Shown here one piece after another: positions 1 through 13,234 of a stretch of DNA of 64,000 bases. Under the pieces are notes generated by a model. It saw only the letters and a list, made by a program, of their open reading frames with translations, had not been told where the DNA came from and made no database searches. A program made the position numbers and the translations under genes. How positions within the stretch are numbered: the stretch's first letter is position 1; the number at the start of each line of letters is the position of its first letter. Source of the stretch: Chrysemys picta bellii (taxonomy: Eukaryota; Chordata; Testudines; Emydidae); contig NC_088791.1 of assembly GCF_011386835.1 (NCBI RefSeq), positions 7,130,998 to 7,194,997 of the forward strand. Reading direction: 5' to 3'.

Positions 1-540
1 CTTTTTATCCAAGGATCTAAGCACACAGCTCTTGAGAGTAGGGTTAAAGTGTGTTACTCAAGGACAGCTCTGAAAGCCGCTTCCTATATCCCAAAGTTTG
101 GTTTCCTACTTTGGTTGAAAACCTAATATGAAACCCCCCCATTGCCTGTCCATAGTGGCCCCAACCCTCCTGGTATTACCCTTTTATTAAGTATGCTACT
201 AGCATCCATTACGGATTTAGGACAGAAGCTAGTGTTGCAAGATTAGAAATAATTCTGCATTGTTTAAAGTTGCTTCTAGTTTGAACCTCATCAGTCTGAG
301 TCCTGATGCAGTCTTGCTCCATCCCACTGTCTTGCATGCTAATATCTGCACCTGCTAATAAATATCCTTTTAAAAAAATCTTTCAGGGCTATTGCATTAA
401 TAGCACAGTCCCTTGCAACCAACCCTCTGAATGCGCCTGTGAGGTAGGTATTGTCCCTATGTGGCTGAGACGTAGCCTGTGTGAAAGCAGAATTGGGAGT
501 GGAGGAGTCCTTGTCTTTAAATCCTTTAAGGCCTCACCCT
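1..540. other. No gene recognised
   Basis: AT-rich sequence with stop codons in all frames. The short open frame at 306-626 has no family resemblance and probably runs into the CR1 remnant that follows. Confidence 0.4.
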
Positions 541-544
541 TGCT

Positions 545-1570
545 GAGATCTAGAAGCTACCAGGGCAGAACTCAACTACTCTCTGGGAACGAATCAGTGG
601 TTTGCAGTCAACCTGGAAGGGCATAAGGAGTGGGGTCTTGCAGGAATTGGTCCTGGGTCCGGTTCTCTTCAATATCTTCATCCATGAGTTAGACAATGGC
701 ACAGAGAATACGTGTATAAAGTTTGTGGACAATATCACGCTGGAAGGTTATAAGTGCTCTGGAGGACAGGATTAAAATTTAAAATGATCTGGACAAACTG
801 GGGCAATGGTCTGAAGTAAATAGGATGAAATTCAATAAGGACAAAGGCAAATAACTCCACTTAGGAAGGAGCAATCCGTTGCCCACATACAAAAGGGGAA
901 ATGACTGCCTAGGAAGGACAACTGCAGGAAGGGATGTGGGGATTACAGGCTAAATGAGAGTCAACAGTAACGCTGGTGCAAAAAAAGCGAACCTCCTTCT
1001 GGGATGTATTAGCAGGATTGTTGTGAGCAAGACACAAGAAGTCATTCTTCTGCTCTACACTGCACTGATATGGCCTCAACTGGAGCATTGTGTCCAGTTC
1101 TGGGCGCCGCATTTCAGGAACGATGTGGACAAATTGGAGGAAGTCCAGGGAAGAGCCACAAAAATGATCTAGAAAACATGACCTATGAAGGAATATTGAA
1201 AAAAATTGGTTTTAGCCAGCAGAAGCAAAGACTGAGAGGGGACATCCGTTTTCAATACATAAAAGGTTGTTACAAGGAGGAGGGAGAAAAAAATATTCTT
1301 AACCTCTAAGGCTAGGAGAAGCAGCAGGGGGCTTAAATTCCAGCCAGGGAGGTTGAGGTTGGACATTAGGAAAAACTTCCTGTCAGGTGCTTAAGCATAA
1401 GAATAACTTGCCTAGGGAGGTGGTGGAATCTTCATCACTGGAGATTTTTAAGAGCAGGTTAGACAAACCTCTCGGGGCTGGTCTAGAGACTAGTCCTGCC
1501 ATGAGTGCAGGGAACTGGACTAGATGCCCTTTTGAGGTCTCTTCCAGTCCTAGGATATTGCTTGTGTCAC
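545..1570 (+). mobile_element. CR1 LINE 3' fragment, decayed
   Basis: Broken frames on the plus strand match the reverse-transcriptase C-terminal half and tail of CR1, for example VILLLYTALIWPQLEHCVQF (1038-1110) and a decayed REVVESSSLEIFKSRLDK block near 1410-1470. Frameshifts and stops show that it is dead. Confidence 0.75.
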
Positions 1571-2831
1571 TGAAGCATATGCTTTAGTAGTCAATGCAGT
1601 TATCTTGTTTCCTGAGTCTCACCAACATTACACTAGATCACCCTAGTTTTCCATGCATGTACTTGTGCATTAGTGCACATGCAGAAGTGCTGGCAAGGCT
1701 TGTGCACTACTCCATGGGTGTAGCCTGTGCTGGGCCACTGCACCCATGCAGCTCCAACGTGGAATGAAACTGCTGCAAGTCCGGTTCCACTCATGCAGGG
1801 AGCCCTACAGGGCCCTCCCCCAATACTGCTGCCCATGCTACAGTGACAGTTCTCACCACTAGTGATCCCCTGTCACGCAGAATTCACGCAAGCCTGACAG
1901 GTGCCTTGGTTCTTTAATCCCCCTGCCAGAGCAGCAATGGCAGAGACCCCCTCTGAAGTGAACTTTGGGTAAGCACTACAGGAGCAGGGAATTTGTTTGC
2001 AATAAAGCAAACTTAGTGCTGGAGGTTGCACTAGGAAAGTGCTGGCTCTAGCAGCTGGTAATGCCACTGAACTAGCCCCTGGCTCCCTCTCTAGGGGCTT
2101 TAACAAAAAGCCTCAGCCCATGAAAAAAGGAGACCTTGGGATGGAGAGGTGGTGTTGTGGCAGATGCTTTTTCTCTTAGAGAACAGAAGACTTGCTAACA
2201 GCTTTGAAGAGTGAAGGCAAATCCTCTGTTGGTTTGTGGGTGGGAGACATTGACCTCTAGTGTTACCTTGCTCATTCACAGTCAAGCCTAGAACTTGAGT
2301 TAAGTGACAGGCTAAATCCAGCCCCTGGTTGGTTTGTTTAAGGCAACAGCTGAGAGGATGTGGAGTGATTTATAGCTGCTGGTCTGTACTTCCAGTTCAC
2401 TCAAAGGGGCTAGAGCTCATAGCCCTGTAAGCCAGCCCTGCTTTGTCCCACAGCAGCCCATGGAAGGCAAGAACCAGCTGTGTAACAGCAAATCAAAGCC
2501 ATGTATCTTCAAAGAGTCTCTGTACTGAGCATGCTCTATCCTAGGGCAGCAGGGGGTGAACCGGACATTCCCTGCACTTGCTTCTGCCCCTGGCCCTAGG
2601 AACTGAAAGCGATTACTGTCTCTCCTGTGCTCAAGGCTGCCACACAACATGGAGGAGGGGAGGGAAGAGAGCTAGCAGCACAAGCCTCCTGTAGTAAGAT
2701 GAGGCCCTGAAACACAAACTCTTGTGTCTGAGGCCCGAAGCCTGAACCAAAGTACTTCCAGGCATTGCTAAGCAAAAGCTGGGCTGTGAGCCAGAGGCAG
2801 GCCCCGCTCACAGAAGTTGGAGAGAAGAGGG
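1571..2831. other. No gene recognised
   Basis: Unique-looking intergenic sequence. Only short open frames without homology or splice context. Confidence 0.35.
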
Positions 2832-3328
2832 TTGTTAGAAGCAGGTGCATTCACACGTAAGTGCTAATAAGAGGAACTTGTGCCAAGATGGCATCAGAAC
2901 ACTCCACAGAGATAACAAGGAACAGGCAGGTGCATCTTAAAGACGGGCAAAAGGACAGCATGATGGATAGATCTGTTTGAAACATGATCAAAGGGGAGAC
3001 AGCACCCTAATGAGCCAAGGGGCTGTACCTCAATACATCAGTAGGGATGAGTAATCTGTCCTGTAACTGTATAAAAGTAGGTCCCGGAGTGCGCATCTTT
3101 GTCTGGCCTACGGAGCAGTGGATAGTCCCACCACTGACTGAGCTGGTCCATTGCCAGGGGGCACAAATTCGTAGTATGTCTTGTAGAGTCTACAGGAAAC
3201 TATTACTGTGCTTCGTTGGACAATAAACCTGGCTTGGTTCCTTCGTACCTTACTAGAGTCTGTGGTCTTTGGAGGTTCTCTCGGGGTCTGCGGTGTCAGC
3301 GATCTGCGCAGAGCCGGGGCAGCACACA
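2832..3328 (+). mobile_element. Solo LTR of an endogenous retrovirus-like element
   Basis: About 497 bp bounded by TTGTTAG and CAGCACACA and flanked by a 5-bp direct repeat GAGGG (2827-2831 and 3329-3333). Inside, a TATA box (TATAAAA, about 3071) is followed about 150 bp later by a polyadenylation signal AATAAA (about 3222), the order expected for U3-R-U5. No coding region of the parent element is seen beside it, so it is a solo LTR. The class is not determined. Confidence 0.6.
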
Positions 3329-3333
3329 GAGGG

Positions 3334-4687
3334 AACACATACGCAGCTGACTGTTATCAGCATCGAACAAGAGCAGAGCACCACAGCAGTAGCTACTGCC
3401 AACAACTCCTTATAGAACATCAACATCTCCACCTTCCTGTCAAACCAACATCCCAGTCTTGTGGTTGATCCAGAGGACATGAGCCTGCTCCTCTTACCAG
3501 TACTATTAGGGCAAGGGTGAGTAAGGGTGTGTTGTGCATGTAAAGCCCTGAACAAACCCTGATGATCGGGGGGGGGGGGGAAGGAAAGGGGTCAATCTGA
3601 TTTTTTCAGATGCTCCAGGGGAACCAATTGGGGAAATAAATCCTTTTAAAGGAGCAATTTGGGATGTAAAGTCAAGTACCCCAGAGAAGGAAGCTTTGGG
3701 TGCCCAGACATTGAGTGTTCTGGACTGGAGCCCGCTGCACGGGAGTAGTGTTTTGTCCTCATTCGGTGAGTAGGCTCAGGACTTATTTACCACCCGGTCT
3801 CAATACTGCACTGACTCATTTCCTTCCCAGGGTGCTCTAGCACTCTGACCCCACGGGCCCTGCTTCCAACATTATCTTCACCTTAGCCCAGGGAGGTGGC
3901 AGTAGCCACATGGTAAACCTAGCGACCGACACATGAAGGCCAAAGGGTCCATTAACTGCAGGCACCCTCCGGAGACACCAAGAGCCTGACGTTGCTGCAT
4001 ATTTAACCCAGGAGGGCTAAATCCCAGCTTCATGTGCTCGGAGCGCTCAGGCTCTGTGGAAGTCTAGCCCCAGCTGCTGCTGTTCAGTTTCAGCGTCTAG
4101 CATCCTGCAACAGCGTTCCTCGAGAGGCACGGATAGACGCTCCCTGCCCCAGGTCGATAGGCACAGTGGAAGGCCGGGAGGGTCTGATTTGAAGCAAGCC
4201 AGGCTTGAGGTTGTGGCCCAGTTTTGAACTACAAGGGAGCAACTCGTGTCAAGCATGCTCTTAAAACCGAAGAAAAGATACCCAAAGCTTAAGAGCTACA
4301 GCAAGCGCTGGGTTATTTACCCCCCAGCCCACAGCTTTAGTGCTAACGCAAGACAGCTCTGCCCAAGCGTTGCTGCTGCAGTTGGGGCACAGGCTAGACC
4401 CACCTTGCTAGAGCAGGGAGGGAAGGTTTAAGAAAGGGCTCCTCACAGAGAAGCTGAGTAGGAAGCAGTAGATTGGAGCCAATTGGCTCCAGCAACAGAG
4501 TTTAACTAGGACGCACATGACAGAAGCATCTGTTCTAGCCCCTTCTGCCTTCGTCTGTACTAACAGAGGAAGAAGAGAGACTCCTAATAGAGGACAGAGG
4601 CCTTGATTGATGGAGGGATATTTACTCCAAGGAAAGGGTCTCTTACCCGTTTGCTTCTGCAACCTCACATGGGTCATGCTACATGGA
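3334..4687. other. No gene recognised; G run at 3568-3580
   Basis: Intergenic sequence downstream of cax1 with a 13-nt G homopolymer. The long minus-strand open frame at 4408-4848 has no family resemblance. Confidence 0.35.
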
Positions 4688-5528
4688 GAAACTGTGGGTA
4701 CGGCTTCACTACCCACCGTATCAGTGCGTAGCAATCGATTTATCCGGAACTCCACCAGAGCGAGCGGCAGTAGCGCAGTCGACGGGGGAGCCGCGGCCGT
4801 CAATCCCGCACTGTGTGGACCCCAGGTAATTCGATCCAAGATACGCAACTTCAGCTACGCGAATAGCGTAGCTTAGGGTTACCATACATCCAGTTTTTCC
4901 CAGACATGTCCGGCTTTTCGGCAATCAACCCCCGTCCGGGGGGAATTGCCAAAAAGCCGAACATGTCCGGGAAAATGCCGGCCGGGCACTTCCCCTCCCA
5001 CGGCTGCTCTGCTCCTCCCCTGACTCTTCGGCTCTGTTTAAGAGCCGAGCGCTACGGGCTTTAGGCAGCCCCCATACCTCCAGACCCTGCGCCGCCGGAG
5101 CCCGGGAGGGGAAGTGCCCGGCCGGGGGCGCAGGGTCCGGAGGCATAGGGACTGCTTGAAGCCCAAGCGCTACCGGCTTCATGGTTTGCTGGGCAGCCTC
5201 CAGACCCTGCGCCCCCGGCTGGGTGCTTCCCCTCTCGGGCTCCAGCTGCGCTGGGGAAGCGCCGGCCGGGGGTGCAGGGTTTGGGGGCTGCCCGGCAAAC
5301 CGTGAAGGCGGTAGCGCTCGGGCAGCCCTTTTCGCATGGCTGGGAGTGGGAGGGAGGAGGGGGTGGAGTTAGGGTGGGGCTGGGGTGGGAAATGGGCAGG
5401 GGCAGGGCCAGGGCCCCGTGGAGGGTCCTCTTTTTTTATTTGTTAAATATGGTAACCCTAGCATAGCTGAAGTCAAAGTATCTTGGATCGATTTCCCCCT
5501 CCCCCCCCCCGTGTAGACCAGCCCTGTG
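4688..5528. mobile_element. Harbinger-type MITE split by an hAT insertion
   Basis: The left part (to 4873) and right part (from 5461) form one short element. The left ends ...TTCAGCTACGCGAATAGCG; the right continues ...GCTGAAGTCAAAGTATCTTG, an imperfect hairpin. The right end carries GTGTAGACCAGCCCTG, typical of turtle Harbinger-like MITE ends. The outer boundaries are approximate. Confidence 0.45.
4874..5460. mobile_element. hAT-type element nested in the MITE
   Basis: Terminal inverted repeats TAGGGTTACCATA and its complement at the far end, flanked by an 8-bp target duplication GCGTAGCT / GCATAGCT (4866-4873, 5461-5468). The 8-bp duplication points to the hAT superfamily. The interior is GC-rich and non-coding. 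Confidence 0.7.
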
Positions 5529-5679
5529 AACATCAGGCCTAAGAACCTGTATTGTCCCTGAGTAGGGTAGTGGCATGAAGAACTCAGATAGGTCAGTCAA
5601 CTACAATTTCCCACATCCCTGCATGTGGCTGGCTGCAGAGACCCTTGTTTGCCCCTTTAGACACAGGACCAGACCAAGC

Positions 5680-6306
5680 TTGTACAAAACTGCTTTAATC
5701 AGTACAGTTGGGAAAAAACAGGGTTCATTTCAAGTTACAGCAAAAAACCACCTGTGTTATTTGTACAGGCCCGAGTTAGAGGTGGCCATGTCCATGACAA
5801 TCAGGTAGCATTCTATCCTGGGAGGACAGGAGACAGCTCTTTTCAGGTCTGTTTCAAGACTGGTGCCCTCTCCAAGGCGCTCTTTCCCAGCAGGAGAACA
5901 GTGCATCCTTCGGAGTCTAAAAGGAGGACTCTTCTGTTCCTCAAAAACCTTTGCCAACAACAGATTTCCCTCTAGCCACACTCCCACACTGAGCTGCACT
6001 TTGGTACACAAGGACGCTTTCTGGCATTAAGGCTTCTTCTTGGGTTAAGAAGGAGTGACCAGACTAGCAAAACACCCCCCTTTTCCAGTGCTTAGCAATT
6101 CCCAATTCAATCCCATCTTTTAAAACAGCTGTTGATGGAAAAACAAACTCCGGTGGCAGGTTCTTTAGCTTCATGCAACAAAATGGTTTTAGAGTAAAAC
6201 CAGACCAGCCGAGTCCCTGAGAAACACTCCACATTTCTTAACAGAAGCTGCCCTGGCAGGGGAGCCTTCTCCCAAGATGAGAACACAAGGTCCATGGAGT
6301 CAGGCC
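5680..6306 (-). other. cax1: cax1 3' UTR
   Basis: Sequence downstream of the cax1 stop with no repeat that I recognise. On the minus strand an ATTAAA polyadenylation signal lies at 5694-5699, with GT/T-rich sequence just beyond it (5650-5680). The end point is estimated from that signal. Confidence 0.6.
5694..5699 (-). terminator. Candidate poly(A) signal ATTAAA for cax1
   Basis: ATTAAA read on the minus strand, about 610 nt after the stop codon and followed by GT-rich sequence. It is the only clear signal before the nearby MITE. Confidence 0.5.
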
Positions 6307-6380
6307 TCAGCAGCCAGCAGGGGAAGGAGCAAAGAAATACACAGCTAGGAGGATGAAGTAGACCATCACCAGCACTGTAC
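6307..6380 (-). CDS. cax1: cax1 exon 20 (stop codon)
   Basis: Encodes the last membrane segment, [20 protein letters not shown], then AGC and TGA. Acceptor CCCCCAG. The short tail after the last span is normal for the family. Confidence 0.92.
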
Positions 6381-9300
6381 CTGGGGGAGTGAGAACCGCC
6401 ATGGTTAGGAGCTAGAGGGCTGGAATCACACACACACACTCAGCAGTGAACAAGATTTGGGAAGGTGGGTTTTGCACTAGATGGAGCAGCTGCCAGTCTG
6501 CTCAGGACAGAATCTGGAAGTTCACACTGGGACAAGTGCTCCAGGTGGTGAAACCACACTGCATCTCAAAGTTAAGGGACAGTTTAAGCCCACATTTGGG
6601 AGCCAGGTAACAGCAGGTCATGACAAAACCCTCTTTGGAGCGGCTTCCTGTGGGGATTGAGTCATCTACCAGTTAGAAGAATCCACTTTGCTCCTGGATT
6701 CTACCACTCCTGGGACAACAGACATAAGTTCCAGTTACTGGGCCAGTTAACTGCGGACACCCACCACATCATGAATGATCAGGTGGTCTGGAACTTCTAG
6801 TGGGGAGATTAACACGAATGAAAGGGCCTCTCTTGACTCTGCTCCCAGGGTGAGATTGCAGTTAAGACTTTTTAAGCTTAGAGCAAATTGGATATGGAGT
6901 CAGAGACAGACATGGGACACAGCAATACCCCTTCTACACTGCCAACCCCTGTCCCTGAAGGAGACTGCTCAGGAAGCGTGGAGACGTTTGTGAGCGGCTA
7001 TGGGAGGAGTTGTATAGGATTAAAATTCTCACGGGAGGAGAAGACTGGCCCACATGGACGGTTACCTTGGAAGTAGTCACACTTGCCATCCATGAAGATG
7101 TAGTTCATGAGAACCACGCTGAACATGCTGGAGTAGACATGGAGGTCACTGAAGACCAGTATGAAACCGGTAGGCTGTGGAAAGGTAGAGAGCAGCTTTT
7201 AAACCCTTGGCATGTCCGCCACGGTTACGCCCTGCAGGGACAGTCGCAGTGAATTCAGAAAACTTGTTCTGCCCATTTAGACAGTCCCAATTCCTTACCC
7301 AGAGACTCTTGAAAGACTGTTTTCCACCCACGGGCTATACACTCCACCTGCAGCGGTGTGGACAGCTATGCACATAGTACAAAAACCCTCACAGGAAGCT
7401 TAGTATTTTAAAGTCAATGATCAGGATAAAAAAAATGTATTAACCTGCCACGTTCCCAATCCCTGTTGGACAGGGGGGAAAAAGCCAGGTTTTCATCACT
7501 CTTGCTAATACGTGTGAACCAGAATCTCAGCTGTCCCATCTGCTCCCCTTTAAAAAGCTAATGAGCATGTTAGAGACAGTGAGGGAGTTAATTTGACTGT
7601 GCAGTCAGCCCACTGCTTGCGACACTGGGGACTAACGACTGGCTCTCCAAAAAATCAGAGATGCTGGTGGGGGGAACCACACCGTTCCTGCGCTAAGGCT
7701 CGCGTAGCTCAGTCGCACCATTTCTCCAGTACCTTTCGCCAACACTAGCACGATGTTCCTATCTGAGTGACCGTCCCAGGCGTGCAACCGTCCCGAACCC
7801 CTGCAACCAGGGGTACTTCCTCCTGCCCCAAAGCCCCAGTGGCCACTAGCAGAGTGGAGAAACCAGTAGGAACCATGAAGTCTGGCTCCAGCTCCGTTAC
7901 TTACGTAGAAGATTGTGAAGAGCACCAGGATGGGTATCTGCAGCATGCAGACCTGGACAGCAATACAGCTCCCAATCTCAATACTAGGGAGGAGGAGCAG
8001 ACACACCATCAATTAACCTGCCCTCGAGGCTTCTAACACAGCATTAGAGTTGTACCCCTCTCCAAGAGGAGGGGTTAGACCGCCCGCAGAGCCCCCCGGA
8101 TCATCATCCAGTGCAGGCACCTTAGTTCAAGTGTGATAGCACCCGGCATTTCACAGACTGGCTCTTCCAACACCAGAACAGCAAAGATTTTTTTTGCTGA
8201 AGTGTGATCTTAAAGTAACTTCTCGCAGAAGTTTTTAGAGCCCAGCGTGGAAGAGGAGGATCCGTTTCATTATATTGCACTCTGCCCGCTCTGGTCGCAA
8301 GTTTGAGGGGGCCCAGCTTTCAGGAAGGGGCAGCGCTGTGTACCCTTGAGCAGTGCGGGAGGGGCATGTTCGATTTCAATAGGAAAAAAATGATTTTTTG
8401 GGATCAGTTTCCAACATGGGCTGCAGGCCAGGTAAATCCTGTCCCACGGACTCTACTAGGACACCTTCCCACCAAGGGACCAGTATGAGATGCAGTGCAC
8501 CAAGAAATACCCAGCAGCACCTCTCAGGCTGGCCCTGCTTCGTGCATCTCCAATTGCTGGGAGGGGGAGATCTGGGATACTTCACCCTGGAGTTTGTAAT
8601 GGGCCGTTTTAGACATTTAAGGCTCTAGGAAGACTGGACCCGCTCTGCTTAAATAACCTGAGACAAGGAGCAGATGGCTTTCCCCTAGATACCCTCCTGA
8701 GAAGCCAAGACTTTATTACAGCGAGCAGTGGAGAGCTACCGACACCTCCACGTGGAAATCCACTGCTGGCCAACACTGGAGAGTCACTTGGTGCATCAGA
8801 TTAAGTGGTCCCCACGGTCAACTCCGGACAGGGGCAGCTCCTGGGTGAACTAGAGCACTAGGCACATGTCCCAACCTCTCAGATCATTAAAGGGAGTTTC
8901 CTGCTAGGGAACACGGTGACCAGTTCAGCATCTATCCACTTGCTCTATTTGAAGCCATGGGCTAGGACTAGCCTCTGGCAACTCACGCCAGCTACTGCAG
9001 AAGCCCTGCCAGGTTCAGGGGACTCACTCACCTCAAGCTTAGGTTGTTCTGCAGGGCGAACTGGATTCCATTGACTAGCTCAGGGAGCTCGGGCACCATA
9101 GCCAGCACGGTCACCCCAATGAAATACTGCCAAGGAGAGCAAGAGAGTCATCACAGAGCTAGTGAACGCCACAGCCACGCCAGGGCTGCTCTCTGTGGAG
9201 CAGCGAGCTCCCGTTACCTGTAGCTATCCCTCACCCATCCCTTCCTACAGAGACCGATTTCACAGCCTTTCAGAACATTAGCTCCTTGGGGGAGTTGCTA

Positions 9301-12300
9301 TCCTAGAGTGGGCATAGAGCCGAAGCAAAGGGCCCCCAGGGGAACAGGGCATGAAGTCGTGTCTCCATGGGGTTCTACGGAGCATCCTCACATGGCAAGT
9401 GCACCCTTCAGAAATGCATCCAACCGGAGGGGATACTACATGAACAATGGTGACCAGCTCGAGTCCCCCCCTGCCCTCCAGGGGTGAGAGCACAGACTGC
9501 TATCTCTAGAGGCTATTTCCCCCTCCCCACCTGGCAGGGCAGGCACTCTGGTACAGAAGAGAATGAGATAAATTCATGGAAGATGGGTCCATCAATGGCT
9601 ACTAGCCAAGACAGTCAGGGATGCAACCCCAGGCTCTGGGTGTCCTAAGCCAACGGTTCTCAACCTTTCCAGACTCCTGTTGCTCCACCACCTATGGCGG
9701 AAGCCAGAGCCCCACCGCCTGCAGCGGAAGCATGTAACTTAGCTTTGCGGGGCCCTCTGTGGTGTGAGGCCCCAGGTAATTGCCCTGCTTGCCACCCCCT
9801 AAGGCTGGCCCTGCACTTGCAACCCCCCTAAATCGGTCCCTTGACTTTCCTGGGGGTTGCAACCCCCAGGTTGAGAAACACTGATCTAGAGGAATTGCTG
9901 TACCCCTGGAAGACCTCTGCGTACCCCTAGAATCATAGAATATCTAACTCCCTGCTCAAAGCAGGACCAACTCCAACTAAATCATCCCAGCCAGGGCTTT
10001 GTCAAGCCGGGATTTAAAAACCTCTAAGGAAGGAGATTCCACCACCTCCCTAGGGAACCCACTCCAGTGCTTCACCACCATAGAATATCAGGGTTGGAAG
10101 GGACCTCAGGAGGTCATCTAGTTGTACCCCTGGTTGAGCGCCATCGTCCTAAGCCTGACTGCCAGAAGCTAGGAGTAGACACCAGGAGATGGATCACTTG
10201 ATGATTACCTGCTGTGTTTCAGAGGGAATGAACATCTGGCATTGGCCACTGTCAGAAGACGGGATACTGGGCTAGATGGACCATTGGTCTGACCCAGTCT
10301 GGCCGTTCTTATGATGAACTAGCCTTCCTGGTCCGACACAGAACATTCAGTGCACTCGCCCCATTCAAACCCAGTCATGTGACTAAACGCTGTCAACTCT
10401 CCCGTGACGGAGCCGGAGGCTTCCCCTTCAGAAGTTCGGGCGTCAGCAACCCCGGCTTGCCTGCCTGTCAGGGAAGGGGCCAATGCAGGGAGTAGAGACT
10501 GAACCTCATGGGAGCCTCATGAAAGGGAGCTTGAAAACCACCACAGCCCAGCTCTCTGCAGAGAGAGAGAACTTGTTGGTTAAGGCCTGTATTAAGTCCA
10601 GGTTTTTCCTGGTAGTCACGAAGCAGCCCCAGATCCAAACCTACCAATCAACCCGGTTACATGGCCCATCGGCCGAGTGTCTGGCAAGTCCTTTAACTGG
10701 GGCCGTCGGGCTGGATTCCAAAGGAACGCCGTTCATCGTGAGATCGGCATCGGGCCCTAGAGCCTGATCTGGGTTTGAGGCTTAGCCCCATGTATTCCAA
10801 TCCAGGCTTTACGGGGCTACTTCTCCATGCCGCTGTGGTTCCCTGCAGGGTGGTGCAGCACCACAGGCCTGTGGACCTGGGCAGGCAGAAGGCTCCTTAC
10901 CTGAGACACGGTGGAGTTCGTGAGGATGGGGCTGATGTGCTCGGTGGCTAGGTCAGCGCAGGCGGACATGCACAGGGTGGAGAGCAGGAGAATGATCAGG
11001 GCCCTGCAGCGGGACCAGTGGACCACGGCGCTGTGATGGTGACCGGGCACTAAAGAAAGCCAAGAGGCATGTGAGCAGAGACCCCCCTAGGCACAGACCT
11101 GGGCTCAACCATAGGAACAGGCCCCATCTACCCATCCCCACTCAACTGCTGCAGCCTCTTGACATGATCAGCTGTCCCTGGGTTGGTCCTTCCAGGGAAA
11201 GGGAGACATTACTGCCCAAGCTTTGCTCCCCATGGGTCTCCAGTCTGCCTTCAAGGTCTGGGGGTTAAAGCCCCTGCATCCACCCACTGCGCTACTGAGG
11301 CACTTCCACAGCACCCCAGGGCAGGTTCCAGATACCAGGTCCCACCCCCACCTTGTGCACAGAGCCAGCGGCCAGGCCAGGAATAGAACCCAGGAGTCCT
11401 GGCTCCCAGTCCCCTGCTCTGGACAGCAGAGCGCACAGAATCCATCTCTCTGTACTGGGCCAGAGGAAAGGTCAGCCCAGCGCTCTGGGCCGGCCGCGGT
11501 GGGGACTTACTGTGGCAGTCGCTGATGTGAATGTCGTAGATGTGCGAGTGAGTCTTCAGGGTGAAGAAGAGGCCGATGAGGTAGGCGGCAGGAAGCACGA
11601 GGGACACCGTGTACACCAGGGGCCTGCAACACACCAGAGCTGCAGGGAGCTGGACGGAGAACCCCCTGCTTCCCCCCTCCCAGCAGCTCCTGGGAATTCG
11701 TCTCTGGCCCTTCCCCAAGGGGGGGCGGGGGGAGGGGCTTGCTGCCTTTGGCCAGGCTGGTTTCAGTCACTCTACAATGACTGGGGGCGGGGGTCAGAAT
11801 ATCAGGGTTGGAAGGGACCTCAGGAGGTCATCTAGTCCAACCCCCTGCTCAAAGCAGCACCAATCCCTAACTAAGACGGGCGTTACTGTCCGTGCCCCCC
11901 CCCGGCTCGAGGTGCTCAATCCTCAGGGCTCTGGCAGCCTCCAAAGCCAGTTGGCTGCTAGATGGTTTTTCCACCTGATGTCCACCAGAGGCCCTTCCCC
12001 GCCCGCTTCTCTCCACTAACCCTTGGTGTGCCAGGCCTTGCTTTTGCAGCCACCCAAGGGGATGCAGCAGATGGGGATGGACCTCATCTCACACAAGCGG
12101 CCCCCGAGGGGGCTAAGAACACCCTCCCTGGCCAGGAGCCCTGCACGCTGAAACAACTTGCTGGAGAAACCCAGGGTCAGAGTGGCAAGTGCTTTACACA
12201 AAGGAGTTGGCAGAGCAAGCAGCAGTCAACAGCTGAGCTGGGCCATGGGGAGGGAGCCCTAGGAAGGATCAAACCTTCCTCACCCACAACGCCCTGTAAA

Positions 12301-13181
12301 GAGCCCCCCTCCCAAGTACTATCCGATGGGAATCGGAAACTTGGCCATTACATTAACATCTCCATGCGGCACCGGGTCATCCTGCTCTAGCATCAATGGC
12401 GCTGCAGAGATAATCGGGCCCTGTTGTGTCCATGGCTGATGGGACTTAGGGCTGGGGGTTCAGCTAAGAAGAGAGCAGCACGTGTTCCCCAGACACTGGA
12501 GACAGTCATTTCCCCCCAGGAGACAGGTATTAGGCTACAGATGAGACTGAGACCACATGGGTAAGCCAGTGGCAGAGCCCAGGATCAGCCCCTGCTCCCG
12601 TAGGGGAAGCTGGCTTGGACCTCCAGACAAAGCACCGAGAGAAGCATGAAAGCAATGGAGCGTGGAAGGTGCTTGGGCATCCCATTAGGGATCATCACAG
12701 CTCTCATGTGCTTCTTTAGTGGGGCCAGGGCTGATCCACTATGTCCAAGCAACAGGACAGACGGTGAGGCACTTACTGGACGTGTTTGTAGTACAGGGTG
12801 CCATTGTTCTCCATCTGAAAAAACAAGAACCACAGGACCGTTTGGTTGGTTCCAGCAACACACTGATCTAGTCTCACATGCTCAGCGTAGGACGGTTTAT
12901 GAATGGAGATGATACACCGAAGCCATGATCTCCACGCTCACCCCCGTCTCCCTCCCCACAGATGCTAGGGAACAGCAATTCGTTCGTCAGACTGGAGCAG
13001 AGCCCCACGCAGTGACCAGGAGAAATGAAGGTTACTTACCTGTAAACTGGTTTCAGAGTAGCAGCCGTGTTAGTCTGTATCCGCAAACAGAACAGGAGTA
13101 CTTGTGGCACCTTGGAGGCTAACATTTATTTGAGCATAAGTTTCGTGGGCTACAGCCCACTTCTTCGGATGCATAGAATCT

Positions 13182-13234
<53 letters not shown>

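Noticed and set aside
4408..4848. 146-aa minus-strand frame downstream of cax1
   Set aside because: No homology, and it overlaps a MITE edge.
11353..12390. Plus-strand frames of 136-160 aa
   Set aside because: Low-complexity frames antisense to cax1 exon 15 and its introns; no start context, domain or splice pattern.
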